A stretch of DNA of 64,000 nucleotides from Chlorops oryzae (taxonomy: Eukaryota; Arthropoda; Insecta; Diptera; Chloropidae): the NCBI GenBank assembly GCA_020466095.1, contig CM035807.1:62621158-62685157 (forward strand), in the 5' to 3' direction. The position numbers and the translations under genes were made by a program. Below, piece after piece: positions 20,361-31,713 of this stretch. Every line of letters starts with the position of its first letter. The first letter of the stretch is position 1. The notes under the pieces were generated by a model. It was not told the DNA's origin. It did no database searches and saw only the letters and a program-made list of their open reading frames with translations.

Positions 20361-20897
20361 GTTCGCGCGTGCTTGATTTAGTTTATCAACGTTCGATAAA
20401 ATCGAACTATAGACGCCTGGTATTTTTGTACAAAAGCTATGTAATCGCGAGAAAAACTTGACAAATTGACAATTTTGTTCGTTTTTGAGATCTTTTAAAA
20501 CCAAAAGGCATTATTATAAAACTTTTTGGCATTGAAATTCAAATTTAATACTAAAAAGATTAAATTTTATACCGATTGGTTTTAATTTTAAACCCATAGT
20601 TTTTACTGTGTATATACATCATTTCATTCTGTTGTGAGTTTTCGGTTATTTTAGTTCATTATTGATATAAATTAAAAAAACGAGTAAATAAATGAGGTCA
20701 AATTCTATTTCAAAGATTTCGGAATGACCTGATGGTAAATAGGATAGCCGTATGGTTTTTGTACAAATACCAAAGAAACTTATAATCAAACGATTATCAA
20801 ATAAAAACCTTAAAAGTCATATGACGATTTGTCTTTGGTTCTTAATACAATGGAAGACGTGAAGCAAAATCGTGATAATACGATATTTTGTAAATAA

Positions 20898-21463
20898 CAC
20901 CGGCACACAAAAAAAAAAAAGTTCTGAACTCGGAAAGAGAGGTATCCTCCGTTATGTTTTTTGGGGTGCAGAACACGAATCGGAAGTCAGATTTTTTTCA
21001 TCAATCCCAGTTTTCGCCCCAGCCACCCATGAACCCCCCAAAGGGTGAAATTTTTTTAATATATAAGAAATCGAATCAAGTACCCCCCTTTAGTCTTTTG
21101 GTGGTCTAAAGACGAATCTGAGGTCAAAATTTATCCACGACCCTGAATTTTGGCTAAAAGCTTCAGCACCCCTCCCCCGGGGGGTGAAATTAATCGAATA
21201 CATAGAAAATGAAATGACGTATCCCATATGAAGTTTTTTGATATGCGCAAAGCGCAGATTTTTTCCACCACCCCCAGTTTTCGCCCCACCACACCCAGGA
21301 ACCCCCCAAAGGGTCAAATTTTTATAATGGGTTACTTCCTAATTTTGACGTACATAACGTGTCCGTTTTTGTTCAAATGAACGATGAAGCTGGTTTCGAG
21401 AACGTGGGGTTACATTTTATTTGTCGCCTCCCGTTTTATCATACAGCAATAGTCTGCTAGTTT
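20898..21463. repeat. Left long terminal inverted repeat
   Basis: Matches 23446-24197 in reverse complement from the terminus through cagcaatagtctgctag. It is shorter than the right arm, which carries an extra internal copy of the terminal motif. Its inner part is the antisense copy of the transposase C-terminal codons. Confidence 0.9.
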
Positions 21464-21990
21464 GTCAAACTCTTACCAGCCGCCGATAGTGGAATATCCC
21501 TCCCCTGCACCCCAAACCTTTCCTTACCTACTGCCGCCATGAAAATCCAAATAACAAATTACATAACAAAACTTTGCTTGAGTTTTTTGTCATATGAAAC
21601 CAAGTTAAGGCGTATATAAATATTTTGCTACAATTCTCATTACCTTTGTGCGGATTTACATATAAAAAGAAACAAAATTATCCAAAATTTGAAACCATAT
21701 ATTTATGTATCATGTTTTGCCATAAAATTGTCGTATTTCAACTGAATTTACAGACACCGATTTTTTTTAAAATCATTTTCGTACTTTCGTAACTAGGAAC
21801 AAGAAACACGCATTTTTGCTCGAAAGATAAAGATATCTTTTGTTTTGTCTTTGGTAGTTTTGAAGTTATCAAAAATCGTAAAGAGATATTCGAAGCAAAC
21901 AAGGAGCTCTTCTTCAAATGCTTTAATTTGCCGATATTAGACGACATTCAGACATGGACTCCTTAAATCGTATGCTCTGCTCGTTATTGT

Positions 21991-23572
21991 ATGATGAACC
22001 TCAATGAAAAAAGTCAAAATGTAGAAGATCTTAAAATCACAGTACCTACAATATGGCAGAAACCTAAGACAAAAGCAGACTGTTACTTTTGCAACACAAA
22101 TGTAGCGGGCTTTAATTCTAGCAATAAATCCAAAATAAAATATGCAAACATTGCTTCCGTAACAAGACCCACAGTTGCTGGGAAATCAATAAATAAGTCC
22201 TCAAATCTAAATGCCCTGCTGAACACTTCCTTAAATGATAACAAAAGAATGGAAATTGATGCTGAGAAAGAGAATCCCATAGAAAATGATAAAAATGGGT
22301 CTGATGACAGTGACGCCGATAACAGTGACTCTGATTTCAACGATTGCAGTGAAGGAAAAGCTCCCCGGATTTTTTATCAAAAATCTCTCAACGATTTTAT
22401 TAGAAGGATCGGGGTCCCAAAGGACATAGCAGAGTATATTGCTGCAGAGTTCAAAGAGCGTGGGTTCCTTGAAAAAGGAACCAAATCTTCTTTCTACAGA
22501 AACAGAGAGAAAGAGTTTAGGAAATTTTAAACTAAAAGCGAGGATCATTCGTTGGTTTACTGTACCGACGTTCAAGGCCTGATGAATGAATTGAAACCGA
22601 ACGTGTATGTCCCTAACGAATGGAGGCTGTTTATAGACTCATCCGTGCGAAGCTTAAAAGCAGTGTCACTACACAATGATTATGTGTATGCAAGTGTCCC
22701 AGTTGCCCATTCCACAAAGATGAAAGAGGAATACGTCATAGATAAAATTAAATAAAAGGATCACAAGTGGCAAATTTGCGGTGATCTTAAAATCATAACT
22801 TCATTACTAGTGCAGCAGTCTGGATTTACAAAACATTCATGCTTTCTATGCTTGTGGAATAGCAGAGATCGTGAAAATCATTATATAAAGAAAAAATGGG
22901 GGAAAAAAAGTCTTTTGATGTAGGAAAACTAAACATCATCAGAAAACCTTTGGTGGATCCAGCAAAAGTACTGCTTCCACCATTACATTTAAAGCTCGGT
23001 TTGATGAAACAGTTTGTGAAAGCTTTAGACAAAGAGGGTCAGTGTTTCATATATAAGCTACACAATTCCCATATAAAAGTGATATGAAACTGAAAGAAGG
23101 TATATTTGATGGACCTGAAATTCGTAAAATGTTTCGGGATAAAAATTTAACAACGAAGATAACGAAAACAGAAAAAGTAGCTTGGCTTAGATTTCGTGAT
23201 GTTTCCCAAAAGTTTTTGACATCAAAATCAACCAATCAAAGCCCTCAATATAAGACCATTGTAGAAAAGATGGTTAACGATTTTCACAAATTGGGATGCC
23301 TCATGAACTTAAAGCTTCATTTTTTAGATTCGCATATTGATTACTTTCCTAAAAATGTAACTGACTATAGCGAAGAACAAGGTGAGCGTTTTCACCAAGA
23401 TTTACGGGAAATGAAAAGAAGGTTTCAGGGTAGATGGGACGTTAATATGCTAGCAGACTATTGCTGGATAATTAAACGGGATGCAACAAATAAAAATGTA
23501 ACCGCGCGTTCTCGAAACCAGCTTCATCGTTCATTTGAACAAAAACGGACACGTTATGTACGTCAAAATTAG
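21991..23572 (+). pseudogene. Broken transposase-like gene of the 3.3-kb element
   Basis: Four ORF pieces form one protein with two nonsense codons (TAA at 22528 and TAA at 22753) and two frameshifts (A/G run near 22890-22905, and about 23055). Parts: an N-terminal CYFCNTN zinc-like pair, an acidic linker (DSDADNSDSDFND), PNEWRLFIDSSVRSLKAV, ICGDLKIITSLL, CFLCLW, LLPPLHLKLGLMKQFVKAL, GIFDGPEIRKM, and EEQGERFHQDLREM with RWDVNMLADYCW. Asp in FIDSS, Asp in CGDLK and Glu in QGERFHQD are candidate DDE residues (inference). The last 40 or so codons lie within the right TIR. Confidence 0.75.
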
Positions 23573-24197
23573 GAAGTAACCCATTATAAAAATTTGACCC
23601 TTTGGGGGGTTCCTGGGGGTGGTGGGGCGAAAACTGGGGGTGGTGGAAAAAATCTGACTTCAGATTCGTTTTCTGCACCACAAAAAACATAACGGAGGGT
23701 ACCTCTCTTTCCGAGTTCAGAACTTCTTTTTTGTGTGTGTGCCGGGGGTACGGTGGGAGGGCTATGGTGTGAGGGGTGTAGTAGTGATGAGGGGTGTTGA
23801 AGCATAATAGAGTGCGGTGGGTAAATTTGGAGCTCAGATTCGCTTTACGCACATCAAAAAACTTCATATGGGATACGTCATTTCATTTTCTATGTATTCG
23901 ATTAATTTCACCCCCCGGGGGAGGGGTGCTGGGGAGCTTTTAGCCAAAATTCAGGGTCGTGGATAAATTTTGACCTCAGATTTGTCTTTAGACCACCAAA
24001 AAACTTAAGGGGGGTTATTTAATTCGATTTCTTATATATTAAAAAAATTTCACCCTTTGGGGGGTTCATGGGTGGCTGGGGCGAAAACTGGGGGTGATGG
24101 AAAAAATCTGACTTCAGATTCGTGTTTTGCACCCCAAAAGCATAACGGAGGGTACCTCTCTTTCCGAGTTCAGAACTTTTTTTTTTGTGTGCCGGTG
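23446..24197. repeat. Right long terminal inverted repeat with internal duplication
   Basis: Contains the terminal motif acctctctttccgagttcag twice (about 23701 and 24155), each followed by a T run and gtgtgccgg, plus ccctttggggggttc twice. A gtgtgtgtgccgggggtacg segment and a T/G-rich block (23745-23830) have no counterpart in the left arm. Confidence 0.85.
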
Positions 24198-25392
24198 TAA
24201 TCGATGGATTACTATGGCCTTATGTACACTTTATTAAATTTTTATTTACCTTTCAGATGTAGGTATATACACTGCTGCTCATTTGAATAGGTTTGAAATA
24301 TTTTTATGTTTGTGAACTTAGCGAAACACTTTTTCAATTTGAATTTCTAAACTATCCTATAACTAGCCGTTCATTAACCGTTAATTAATCGTGAAAGAAA
24401 AAATTTACCGCTCTTTTAGTTGTTTTTTATGCGATATTTCGCTAAGTTCATATGAAAAAAATTTTGTGTCGTACTCGGTGTGTGTTGCTAGATAAGAAGC
24501 AATATACTTTTGTCGAATTCAACATACAACAACGTTTTGTTGGCTTTGGTGTGTTTTTAACCTAAGCAAGCATAAACGGCTTCCAAAAATTTTCCCAGAA
24601 ACTTCGACTTCGGTTTTTCCAGGAAGCTGCTTATGCGATATTTCGCTAAGTTCATATGAAAAAAATTATATGGTTATATTTCCAATTTTTTGCTGCGTAA
24701 CAATTTACATTCTTCCGAAACAATACGTTAATGAAACTGATAGTCGTAACAAAAGTATAAAAAAGTAAGAAACAGAACTCCAAAAGAAGAAGCACCATAG
24801 TGTGCGTATAAAAGTTGCTTAAAATTCATAACTTAAACCAAACCAAACAATCATTGCTGATTTTATTAATTAATAGTTTAAATAATTTTTTACAATCAGA
24901 ACAGAGTTAACCCGAGAGGGAAGTTGATCGAGATTGTGTTTTGCTGTGGTTCAGTGGTATGGAAAGTTCCAACAAAATCGACATACCAATATCAAGTACA
25001 TTAAGAGATAATAAAAATATTATTTCATATTACACATTTAATAACCAAAATTTCCACTTCATTTAAAAAATAATCTTTAAAACTTCTGAAAGTCGGTGAA
25101 TATAGTAAATCCCGATATTTGGATAAGTCAGATTGTCTTAACTTATTTTTTCGATCTCAAAATGTCACCAAAAATTAATTTTTGCATTAATATTGAAAAA
25201 CTTTCGTGATATTCCTACAGAGTGATATATTTACTTGAAAAATTTCGAGTGGGTAAAATACCCATGTAAACGGCGTTCTGCCGTGCCTGTATTTGATTAT
25301 CTGCACACACAACTGCACATAAAAAGTTTACGATTACGAAATAATTCAAAAATAATCGGGATTATTTGTGATTAATGAAAAAATTCGAACTA
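24198..25392. other. Intergenic repeats: MITE-like GCTAAGTTC copies and a Tc1-like end
   Basis: Near 24262 TACACTGCTGCTCATTTGAA resembles a Tc1-type terminus but has no partner. The segment tgcgatatttcgctaagttc recurs at about 24430 and 24634. The rest to 25392 is AT-rich with no supported gene. Confidence 0.45.
24314..24449. repeat. Single copy of the GAACTTAGCGAAA inverted-repeat family
   Basis: Starts GAACTTAGCGAAACAC and ends TTTCGCTAAGTTC. Its interior (agccgttcattaaccgttaa, accgctctttta) is the reverse complement of the 152-bp repeat unit at 51.64-51.86 kb. No ORF. Confidence 0.8.
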
Positions 25393-26028
25393 TTAAAACA
25401 ATATGCCGTATGGGAGCAGCTCATAATAGATAATTCCCTGCAAATCCCACCAAACACACAGCAAAACCTTCCTGGCCGTCAATCCTGGCTTGGCCACCGT
25501 TTCCGCCGGTTCACCGTGTTTCGACCACGACCGTTTTCGCTTGACGTTGTCGTAAGTTACCCACTTTTCATCACCAGTCACCAACCGCTTCAGAAATGGG
25601 TCGATTTTGTTGCGGTGCAGCAGCGATTCGCAGATGGAAATTCGGTCTATGAGGTTTTTTTGCGTTAACTCGTGTGGCACCCATACATCGACCTTCTTTG
25701 TGTATCCAGCCTTATTCAAATGGTTCCAAACGAATTTTTGTGCAATCTTTAGCTCTTTTGCAATCGAAACAGTGCTAACATGACGGTCGGACTCGATAAT
25801 TTCCATGATTTTATCGACATTTTCGACAATTGGCCTTCCAGTGCGTGGTGCATCCTTGACATCGAAGTTACCGGAACGGAATCAACGACACCAAAATTGC
25901 GCATGATTGGCTGTTACAGTATCAGGTCCATAAACGCTATTCACATTTTCAGCCGCCTGGCTTGCGTTTTCTCCCTTATCGAAGAAAAACTGTAAAATGT
26001 AGCGAATTTTCTCTTTGCTGATGTCCAT
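25393..26028 (-). pseudogene. Truncated mariner transposase
   Basis: From ATG at 26026-26028 (MDISKEKIRYILQFFFDKG) the sequence gives the mariner paired-like HTH, the GRP(I)VEN linker, a second HTH (VSTVSIAKELKIAQKFVWNH), VPHELTQKNLIDR, then the catalytic segment VTGDEKWVTYDN (first Asp) and a WWDLQGIIYYELLP strand, before stopping at 25393. One in-frame TGA at about 25879-25881 replaces an Arg codon. The C-terminal third with the second and third Asp is missing. It belongs to a mauritiana/maT-like mariner group, clearly distinct from the irritans copy at 60.7 kb. Dead. Confidence 0.9.
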
Positions 26029-26533
26029 CTTTGACAAGCTCTCAAACAAAACTGAATCAATCAATCGAAAAAGTGTCAAAAAAGCTTTTTTAGTAGGAAC
26101 TGTCATCTTTCTAATGCCCCCTAGCGGAACACGATCGGACTTATACAACGCGAGATGCAGATAAATAACGCCATCAATTGGAAAAATAATGGATTTCTTT
26201 TTACTACACCTAATACAACCTATAGAACAACATTTTTCTCAGAATTCATTTCTGACGGAAAATCGTTACTTTAAAGTTTGCTGAGAATCCGATTTTGCGT
26301 CAAATTCTCTGTTACTTCAAACTTTATATCTCCGGTTCCACTTGTCCGATTCATCTAATTTTTCCATTATTTGATGCAAAATTAGATGTGCTTTAATTTT
26401 GCGTTACATTTTTTGTCATATGCTTAATTAAACTCATAGAAAAGGATGGATTTGAATTCTAAATTTGCATTTTTTGAGCTGGCACCCCCAAACAAAAAAA
26501 CTAAGTTTATTTACCACTGTGTTCTCCATACTT

Positions 26534-26688
26534 TTTCCTTTAAAATAAAGGTTTGTCTACGATGGTGTTTTTTGTAACTTGGAAGATACAAACCATTTTC
26601 TAGCGTGCGCCATGCAAAAGCAAACATTCTGTAGCGCAGATCATAAGTAAAAAACACCAACGTAGAAAAACCTTTATTTTAAAGGAAA
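26534..26688. repeat. 155-bp palindromic MITE-like element
   Basis: About 45 bp at the left (tttcctttaaaataaaggtt, tctacgatggtgttttttgt) is repeated inverted at the right, ending aaaggaaa. The non-palindromic centre is about 60 bp. No clear TSD. Confidence 0.7.
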
Positions 26689-27071
26689 TATTATGTTTTC
26701 GAAATTATTTAACAATGATTTTTATTTTCAACAGAAAATAAAACCCCAAAAAGAATTTTTATTTTGGGTCATTATTCGTGAAATCGATCACTTCAAAATT
26801 TTTTCTTCCCGAAAATTTGGAATAGTGTATTTTTATGAGAAATAAATATCCTCAAGAGCTTTTTGCAAAAAAAACTTTTTTCGAGTTATAACGTATTGAA
26901 ATTATGTGAATTTTCGAGTTTTTTAAAAATATGTCTAATTTAATTGTATCTTGGGACTTGGTAATTTAGTCTAAAAACCATCATATCGTCTCTGCTTCCG
27001 CGAAAGTCTCAAATTCTGTACACTAGTGTAATCTGCCCGGCGCTTTTAACATAAGAAAACCACCTTAATGT
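26689..27071. other. No recognisable gene
   Basis: AT-rich sequence with neither ORF nor repeat structure that I can support. Confidence 0.4.
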
Positions 27072-27619
27072 ATACAGGGTGTTTCATACGCAATAGATCA
27101 AAAAAGGGAGGTGATATGGGGGTCCATATGGACCAAAAATCGTATGGCAAGAGGGCGTCGCAAATGCACCCCTGAGGAGTTGTTAAAGGGCCATAAAGTT
27201 TGTAGGCAGTAAGTTGAGATAAATTGTCTCCCACCATATTGGTGAATTGTACCTATGCCCATTAAAGGCCTTTAAAAGCCTCTCCTATCATTTTTTTTTT
27301 ATCTATTGAGTATAGGACACCCTGTTTACATTTTGCATTTTGTAAAATACCAGATATAACAATTAAAATCCAATATTTCTGTGTTTACAGAACATTTTTA
27401 AGTGGTATCTTTTGCGAACTGCAGCACTTTGAAAAAAAAAATTGGTATGAAATTTTTGTGTTTACTCAAAATTTCATTATTAAAATGGAGTTTTTTGAAG
27501 TGCTACTGTGCGCAAATGGTTACACTTAGATATATTCTGTAAACGCAAAAAGATTGGCTTTTAATCGTAAAATCTGTTTTTTTTTTTTGGAAAATCAAAA
27601 GTTTGTCGGACATCCTGTA
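27072..27619. repeat. Possible small TIR element with ACAGGGTGT / ACATCCTGT ends
   Basis: Left end tacagggtgtttcat; right end ggacatcctgta. Inside, 27360-27445 and 27495-27585 form a diverged inverted repeat (GTTTACAGAA, TTTTGCG, GCAGCACTT on the left; complements on the right). A further ACACCCTGT at 27319 may be an internal end. A TACAGGGTGTC-like sequence also occurs inverted at 51353-51364. Confidence 0.35.
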
Positions 27620-27622
27620 TGT

Positions 27623-28733
27623 GGGTCATTCTTTTACAAATCGTACGGATTTGACGGATAAAAAGACGAGGGTACTTGAAATTTCTCGAAACTTTTTTTG
27701 TGTATTATATATGTAAAATAAGTCGACATGTATGTAATTTTTTTTTGTTTTTGTTTTTTTTAAAGAAATTATCGTTGAATTAATACTCACATAGTTAGCG
27801 ATTTTGCTTGTCTTTGGAGGCTGATATCTTCACTTCAGTTTGTCAAAAATCCAAAAATCTTTTTTTATCCTGCATGAAATTGAGTCCACTTTTTAGGAAA
27901 ATTTTCAAAAAAATTTTATACCGTTAAATAGTAAGAAATTTCGACAATTTAAATGTTTAAAGTCGATTTTTCTACACTAGCCCAGACGATAGAAAATTGA
28001 AACATACGTCATCGGATGCCTTGTTCAATTCTCTATCAAAGTCATGTTTCAAAAAAGTGGCGCCGTTATTCATAAAGTTAGAAAAAATTAATAAAAATAA
28101 AAAAACGACACGTTTCAGTTCCTTTCGTACTGTACTTTGCTGAGAGCAAATCAAAATGCAAAAAAAAAGCTTACTGAGTTTACGTTTGCCTAGTTCCGAA
28201 AAATCGAAATAAGCGAAAATACAATCCGTTTGCCATTGCCGTTTACCAAACATGCTTTGCGCTGCGCAATAAACTAATTGTTTCTAACTTTATGAATAAC
28301 GGCGCCACTTTTTTGAAACATGACTTTGATAGAGAATTGAACAAGGCATCCGATGACGTATGTTTCAATTTTCTATCGTCTGGGCTAGTGTAGAAAAATC
28401 GACTTTAAACATTTAAATTGTCGAAATTTCTTACTATTTAACGGTATAAAATTTTTTTGAAAATTTTCCTAAAAAGTGGACTCAATTTCATGCAGGATAA
28501 AAAAAGATTTTTGGATTTTTGACAAACTGAAGTGAAGATATCAGCCTCCAAAGACAAGCAAAATCGCTAACTATGTGATTATTAATTCAACGATAATTTC
28601 TTTAAAAAAAACAAAAACAAAAAAAAATTACATACATGTCGACTTGTTTTACATATATAATACACAAAAAAAGTTTCGAGAAATTTCAAGTACCCTCGTC
28701 TTTTTAGGTGTACGATTTGTAAAAGAATGACCC
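27623..28733. mobile_element. 1.1-kb near-perfect palindrome (fold-back element)
   Basis: Arms of about 465 bp (27623-28090 and 28272-28733) match in inverse orientation with few differences; the spacer is about 180 bp. Ends GGGTCATTCTTTTACAAAT; flanks carry a possible 4-bp duplication ATGT (27619-27622, 28734-28737). No coding capacity of note; a 93-codon ORF spans the spacer but merely reads an arm. It lies 140 bp before the NOF-like transposase start, which is suggestive because NOF-type genes travel with fold-back elements in Drosophila, but linkage here is inference. Confidence 0.9.
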
Positions 28734-28872
28734 ATGTACATATGTCTACATCAGTAGATACGAGAGATTTAAAACAAAGTTGTGGTTTCTGACAATAAAA
28801 CAGATCGACACCAATCTCCAAAATTTAAACTATCCAGTAGCTCAGCTTTGAGCATTTTATGGATAAAGAAAG

Positions 28873-30290
28873 ATGCCTCTCGGACGCCCACCTTTAGTTA
28901 ACGAGCAACGATTAGCAGACGTAGTTTTGAAAAATCGTCAGGAAATACTTCGCGAATCTGATGACGGTTCTACTTCTATCATCCCTGTAACTAGCTCCAT
29001 TTGGACCCATATCTCAGAAGAATTATCATTTAAAATTAAACCAGGAACCATTTATTCGTATATGGTCAATAACAAATTCATTTTGAAAAATGTAGTATTT
29101 GGCGATTGTAACGAGAGGACTACATCTCAAAATGACGAAATAGACGATTCCTATAATGAAACCAGTATTGCAACAGCCGATCTTTCAAATTTTTCAATTG
29201 TTCCTAAGGACAAGTCTGACAAAGTTTTCATCCTGACTTTAGAAAAATCAGAATTTACTGATTTAATATTTGAAACGGTCAGAAAATACAAGGATAAAAA
29301 GGGCTGTAATAGGATACGTACTATAATTGTTTTGAAACCACAGAAATGGACTGAAATCGTTTCAAAAAGAATATTTGACGACTTCAATCTTCCTCATGGC
29401 TATCATTTCAAAAGCAATTATACAAGTTCGGACAAACAAACTGGTACTTTTTCAGGTAATTTCTTGTTCTTTTTGCTGTAAAATATTTATATACGGATGT
29501 TGAGTCAACTCCTTCTAGTTTAACTGTCAAGCTTCAACTATACGTTAGTCTTTAAAAATCTTTTATCTAATCCCGAAGATACTGTGTGAAATGAAATGAT
29601 TATTACGAATGCGCTCCAGGTCATTGCAAATTTGGAAGTCGTTTGACATGCTAAATTCAGTGATATGCTGATTTCGAAGCAATCGTGAAATTGAAATGCA
29701 TCGCTACTCAAGGCAATAAAGATTGTGGAAAATGACAATGCAGAGGTGAAACTCGAGCTCGACTTGTGCGTGTTTTGGAGAAGGAATCTGTAGAAGTGTA
29801 CAGAGCAAGAAAAGCTGCAGAGACGATGAAAGAAGGGTGCACTGTAGAACCTCCAAATTTATACAGTGCAGATGTCTTGAGAACTGCAAAATATCGATCT
29901 GAACAAAAGAAATATCAAGATCCAATGTTGGCGTTGTCTAAATTTGAAAGATCTCAACTTGGGCAAAATATTGTTCACTTAATTGCTTTAGATCTTATTG
30001 CAGTTCATTTTTGATCACCTCATCAGATTCGCATTTACAATAATTTGCGAAAGTCTAATGAGTACCGACTTTGCATCGATGCTACTGGAGGAATGGCGAA
30101 ACAATTTATGCACGTAAATAATAAAAAATCGCATCACATTTTTTTACGCTATTGTCCTATACTGCGATGCAGGCCAAATACTGCTCGCAAGCATGTTTTC
30201 GGAGCAGCAGGACACCGTAGCGATCAGCACATGGTTGAAAAGATGGATTGGATCTGGTGCCAAATTTCCGAAAAAAGTCGTTAGTAATTA
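28873..30290 (+). pseudogene. MULE/NOF-like transposase, N-terminal half
   Basis: The first exon-like part (28873-29455) begins MPLGRPPLVNEQRLADVVL and ends at TTTTCAG|GTAATT, a good splice donor. After a degraded stretch (29480-29760) the frame resumes with LEKESVEVYRARKAAETM, LYSADVLRTAKYRSEQKK, QIRIYNNLRKSN and LCIDATGGMAKQF, where the Asp in DATG is the usual first catalytic Asp of MULE-type DDE transposases. A frame change then gives CDAGQILLASMFSEQQDTVA and WLKRWIGSGAKFPKKVVS (to about 30280). Stop codons and shifts show decay. The matching C-terminal half lies at 47.36 kb. Confidence 0.65.
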
Positions 30291-30305
30291 TTTCCATAAA
30301 ACGGC

Positions 30306-31047
30306 CACCCGGGCGGCACTGATAATCCCTTGCTAATTTTGCTAAAAAGTCTAAAAAGTTAAAACAAAGTCTTTCCTGGGACTTCCCTGGGACAGCCTAA
30401 TGTCCATTTTTAGATCCCAGATAAGACGCTCCAAGAAAGCCTCTGGGACAAGCATCTGTTTTTAAAACCCAAACGGAACGTTCTCAAAAAGCATATAGGA
30501 CTACCACGAGACATTCCTTCGACTTCCCTAACACGATGTTTATTATTTATGTTTTTGTTTAAAACATTCGAAAAACTTCCTATAATATATTCCGGACCAA
30601 ATAACTGTCCCGCAAACGAACCAGGAGCATCCTAGGGAGGTATTTACGTCCCCAAGACATTCTTGGAAGGTTCCCGGGACGAAATGTTCTGTCGGGGATG
30701 TTAACAGCAAGTCTTAATCTAGTCAGAATAAAAGTTTTTTCGCAATTCTTTTTTAACCTATATTCTAACGTTCTTCAGTTTCCGGAAGTGATTGATGATT
30801 CCATTTTTTTACACAAAAAATTCAGATCAACATCGCCATTATGAAAAATTATGCATTTTTAATGAAAGATCTTTGAAGTTCTTTTTAAATACCCAGGAAC
30901 GCCTTTCAGAAGTTTCAGACACGTCTCAGGGCCTTTCCAGGAACATCCCGTTTGGATCCAAAAACAGATATAAGGCCGCCCCTCGGAAGTTCCACGAAAG
31001 CGCCCGGTTGATTCTTGGGAATATCAGTGCTACCCAGGCAAAATTGA
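30306..31047. repeat. Diverged inverted-repeat element (~740 bp)
   Basis: Left CCCGGGCGGCACTGATAATCC and right (inverted) CCTGGGTAGCACTGATATTCC define the ends; further in, CATCTGTTTTTAAAACCCAA pairs with a similar right-arm segment. It contains repeated ctgggac/cctgggacagc words. No ORF with family sequence; the 93-codon ORF at 30792-31073 crosses the right end. Confidence 0.5.
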
Positions 31048-31371
31048 AACTTTATTACAAGAAATACTATTGAGTTTTTATTTAGCAGGGACTGTAACTG
31101 TTATAAGTGTTATTGAAAAAGTTGGCTTGAAACAATTATTTCCAGACTTTTTCTGAAAAAAATTTTTATCAACAGAAAAGAAAAAAATCCGCATGAAACT
31201 CTTAAAAAAAGATTTTTATATATCTGGCCAAAAATGACAATTATCTTTGACTTTTATTTTTTGTGGCAAGTATAACTGTTATTCTGAAATTTTTATTTTT
31301 CGACAGAAAAAGTAAAAGTCCAAAAATAACTCTTATTTTTAAATCGAAAAATAAAAGTTATTTTTTAAGAG
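31048..31371. other. No recognisable gene
   Basis: AT-rich DNA with many A/T runs; nothing supported. The left flank of the jockey insertion lies here. Confidence 0.4.
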
Positions 31372-31713
31372 TTTTTTTTTATTTTTTTTTAAACGTTTTA
31401 TTATTTATTAGATCACTCTCTAAGTTAGGAGTGTAGCAATAAGTTTTTAAATCTAACACCTAATTTGACAATATTACAAATTTGTGATTTCTTAATTGAA
31501 AAGTTTATGACTTAGTAATTAGTTCATTGCGAGCCTCGGATACCGAAAACTAGGCTTTGCTGATGTGTGAAGAAACACGTGTAATATTAGCGGTGCGGAT
31601 ATGAAGATTTAAGCAGCTAGGCTGTGCGTGGATTGCAAGGGTGCATGGAGTGCACCCACCGAGATGGCGATCAGCTAGGAAAGCTGAGCTTATGAATGTG
31701 CGTGGATTGCAAG
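31372..31713 (-). mobile_element. 3' end of the minus-strand jockey, cut off by the LTR element
   Basis: On the minus strand this is the distal 3' UTR ending in a poly(A)-like tract (T run at 31372-31390). It holds 74-bp repeats (starting 31624 and 31698) with hairpin-forming words GGGTGCATGGAGTGCACCC and AGCTAGGAAAGCT. The same repeat continues at 38817 beyond the LTR element, so both pieces are one LINE. Confidence 0.85.

Larger units (their letters stand above)
19728..20610. mobile_element. Fold-back-like element with TA duplication and a tRNA-like sequence in each arm
   Basis: Left end AACAGTAAAAACTA and right end (inverted) CACAGTAAAAACTA are flanked by TA (19726-19727, 20611-20612). 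Similarity between arms continues inward: both share GTTTAAA, then CAATGCCAAAAAG and TTTTGGTTT spaced alike. The left arm has a tRNA-like stretch on +, the right arm one on -. No transposase ORF. Likely a non-autonomous TIR element that has captured tRNA or tRNA-SINE sequence. Confidence 0.65.
20898..24197 (+). mobile_element. 3.3-kb DNA transposon with long TIRs, superfamily not identified
   Basis: The termini CACCGGCACAC (20898) and GTGTGCCGGTG (to 24197) are inverted and flanked by TAA (20895-20897, 24198-24200). Long inverted repeats (20898-21463 and 23446-24197) enclose a broken transposase gene on +. The TIRs contain C-rich and G-rich tracts such as accccccaaaggg. The protein resembles a family I have seen in many insect and cnidarian genomes, but I cannot name its superfamily. 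Confidence 0.88.

Noticed and set aside
27972..28253. 93-codon ORF in the palindrome
   Set aside because: Arises from arm and spacer sequence; no homology recognised and the inverse arm gives the mirrored shadow.
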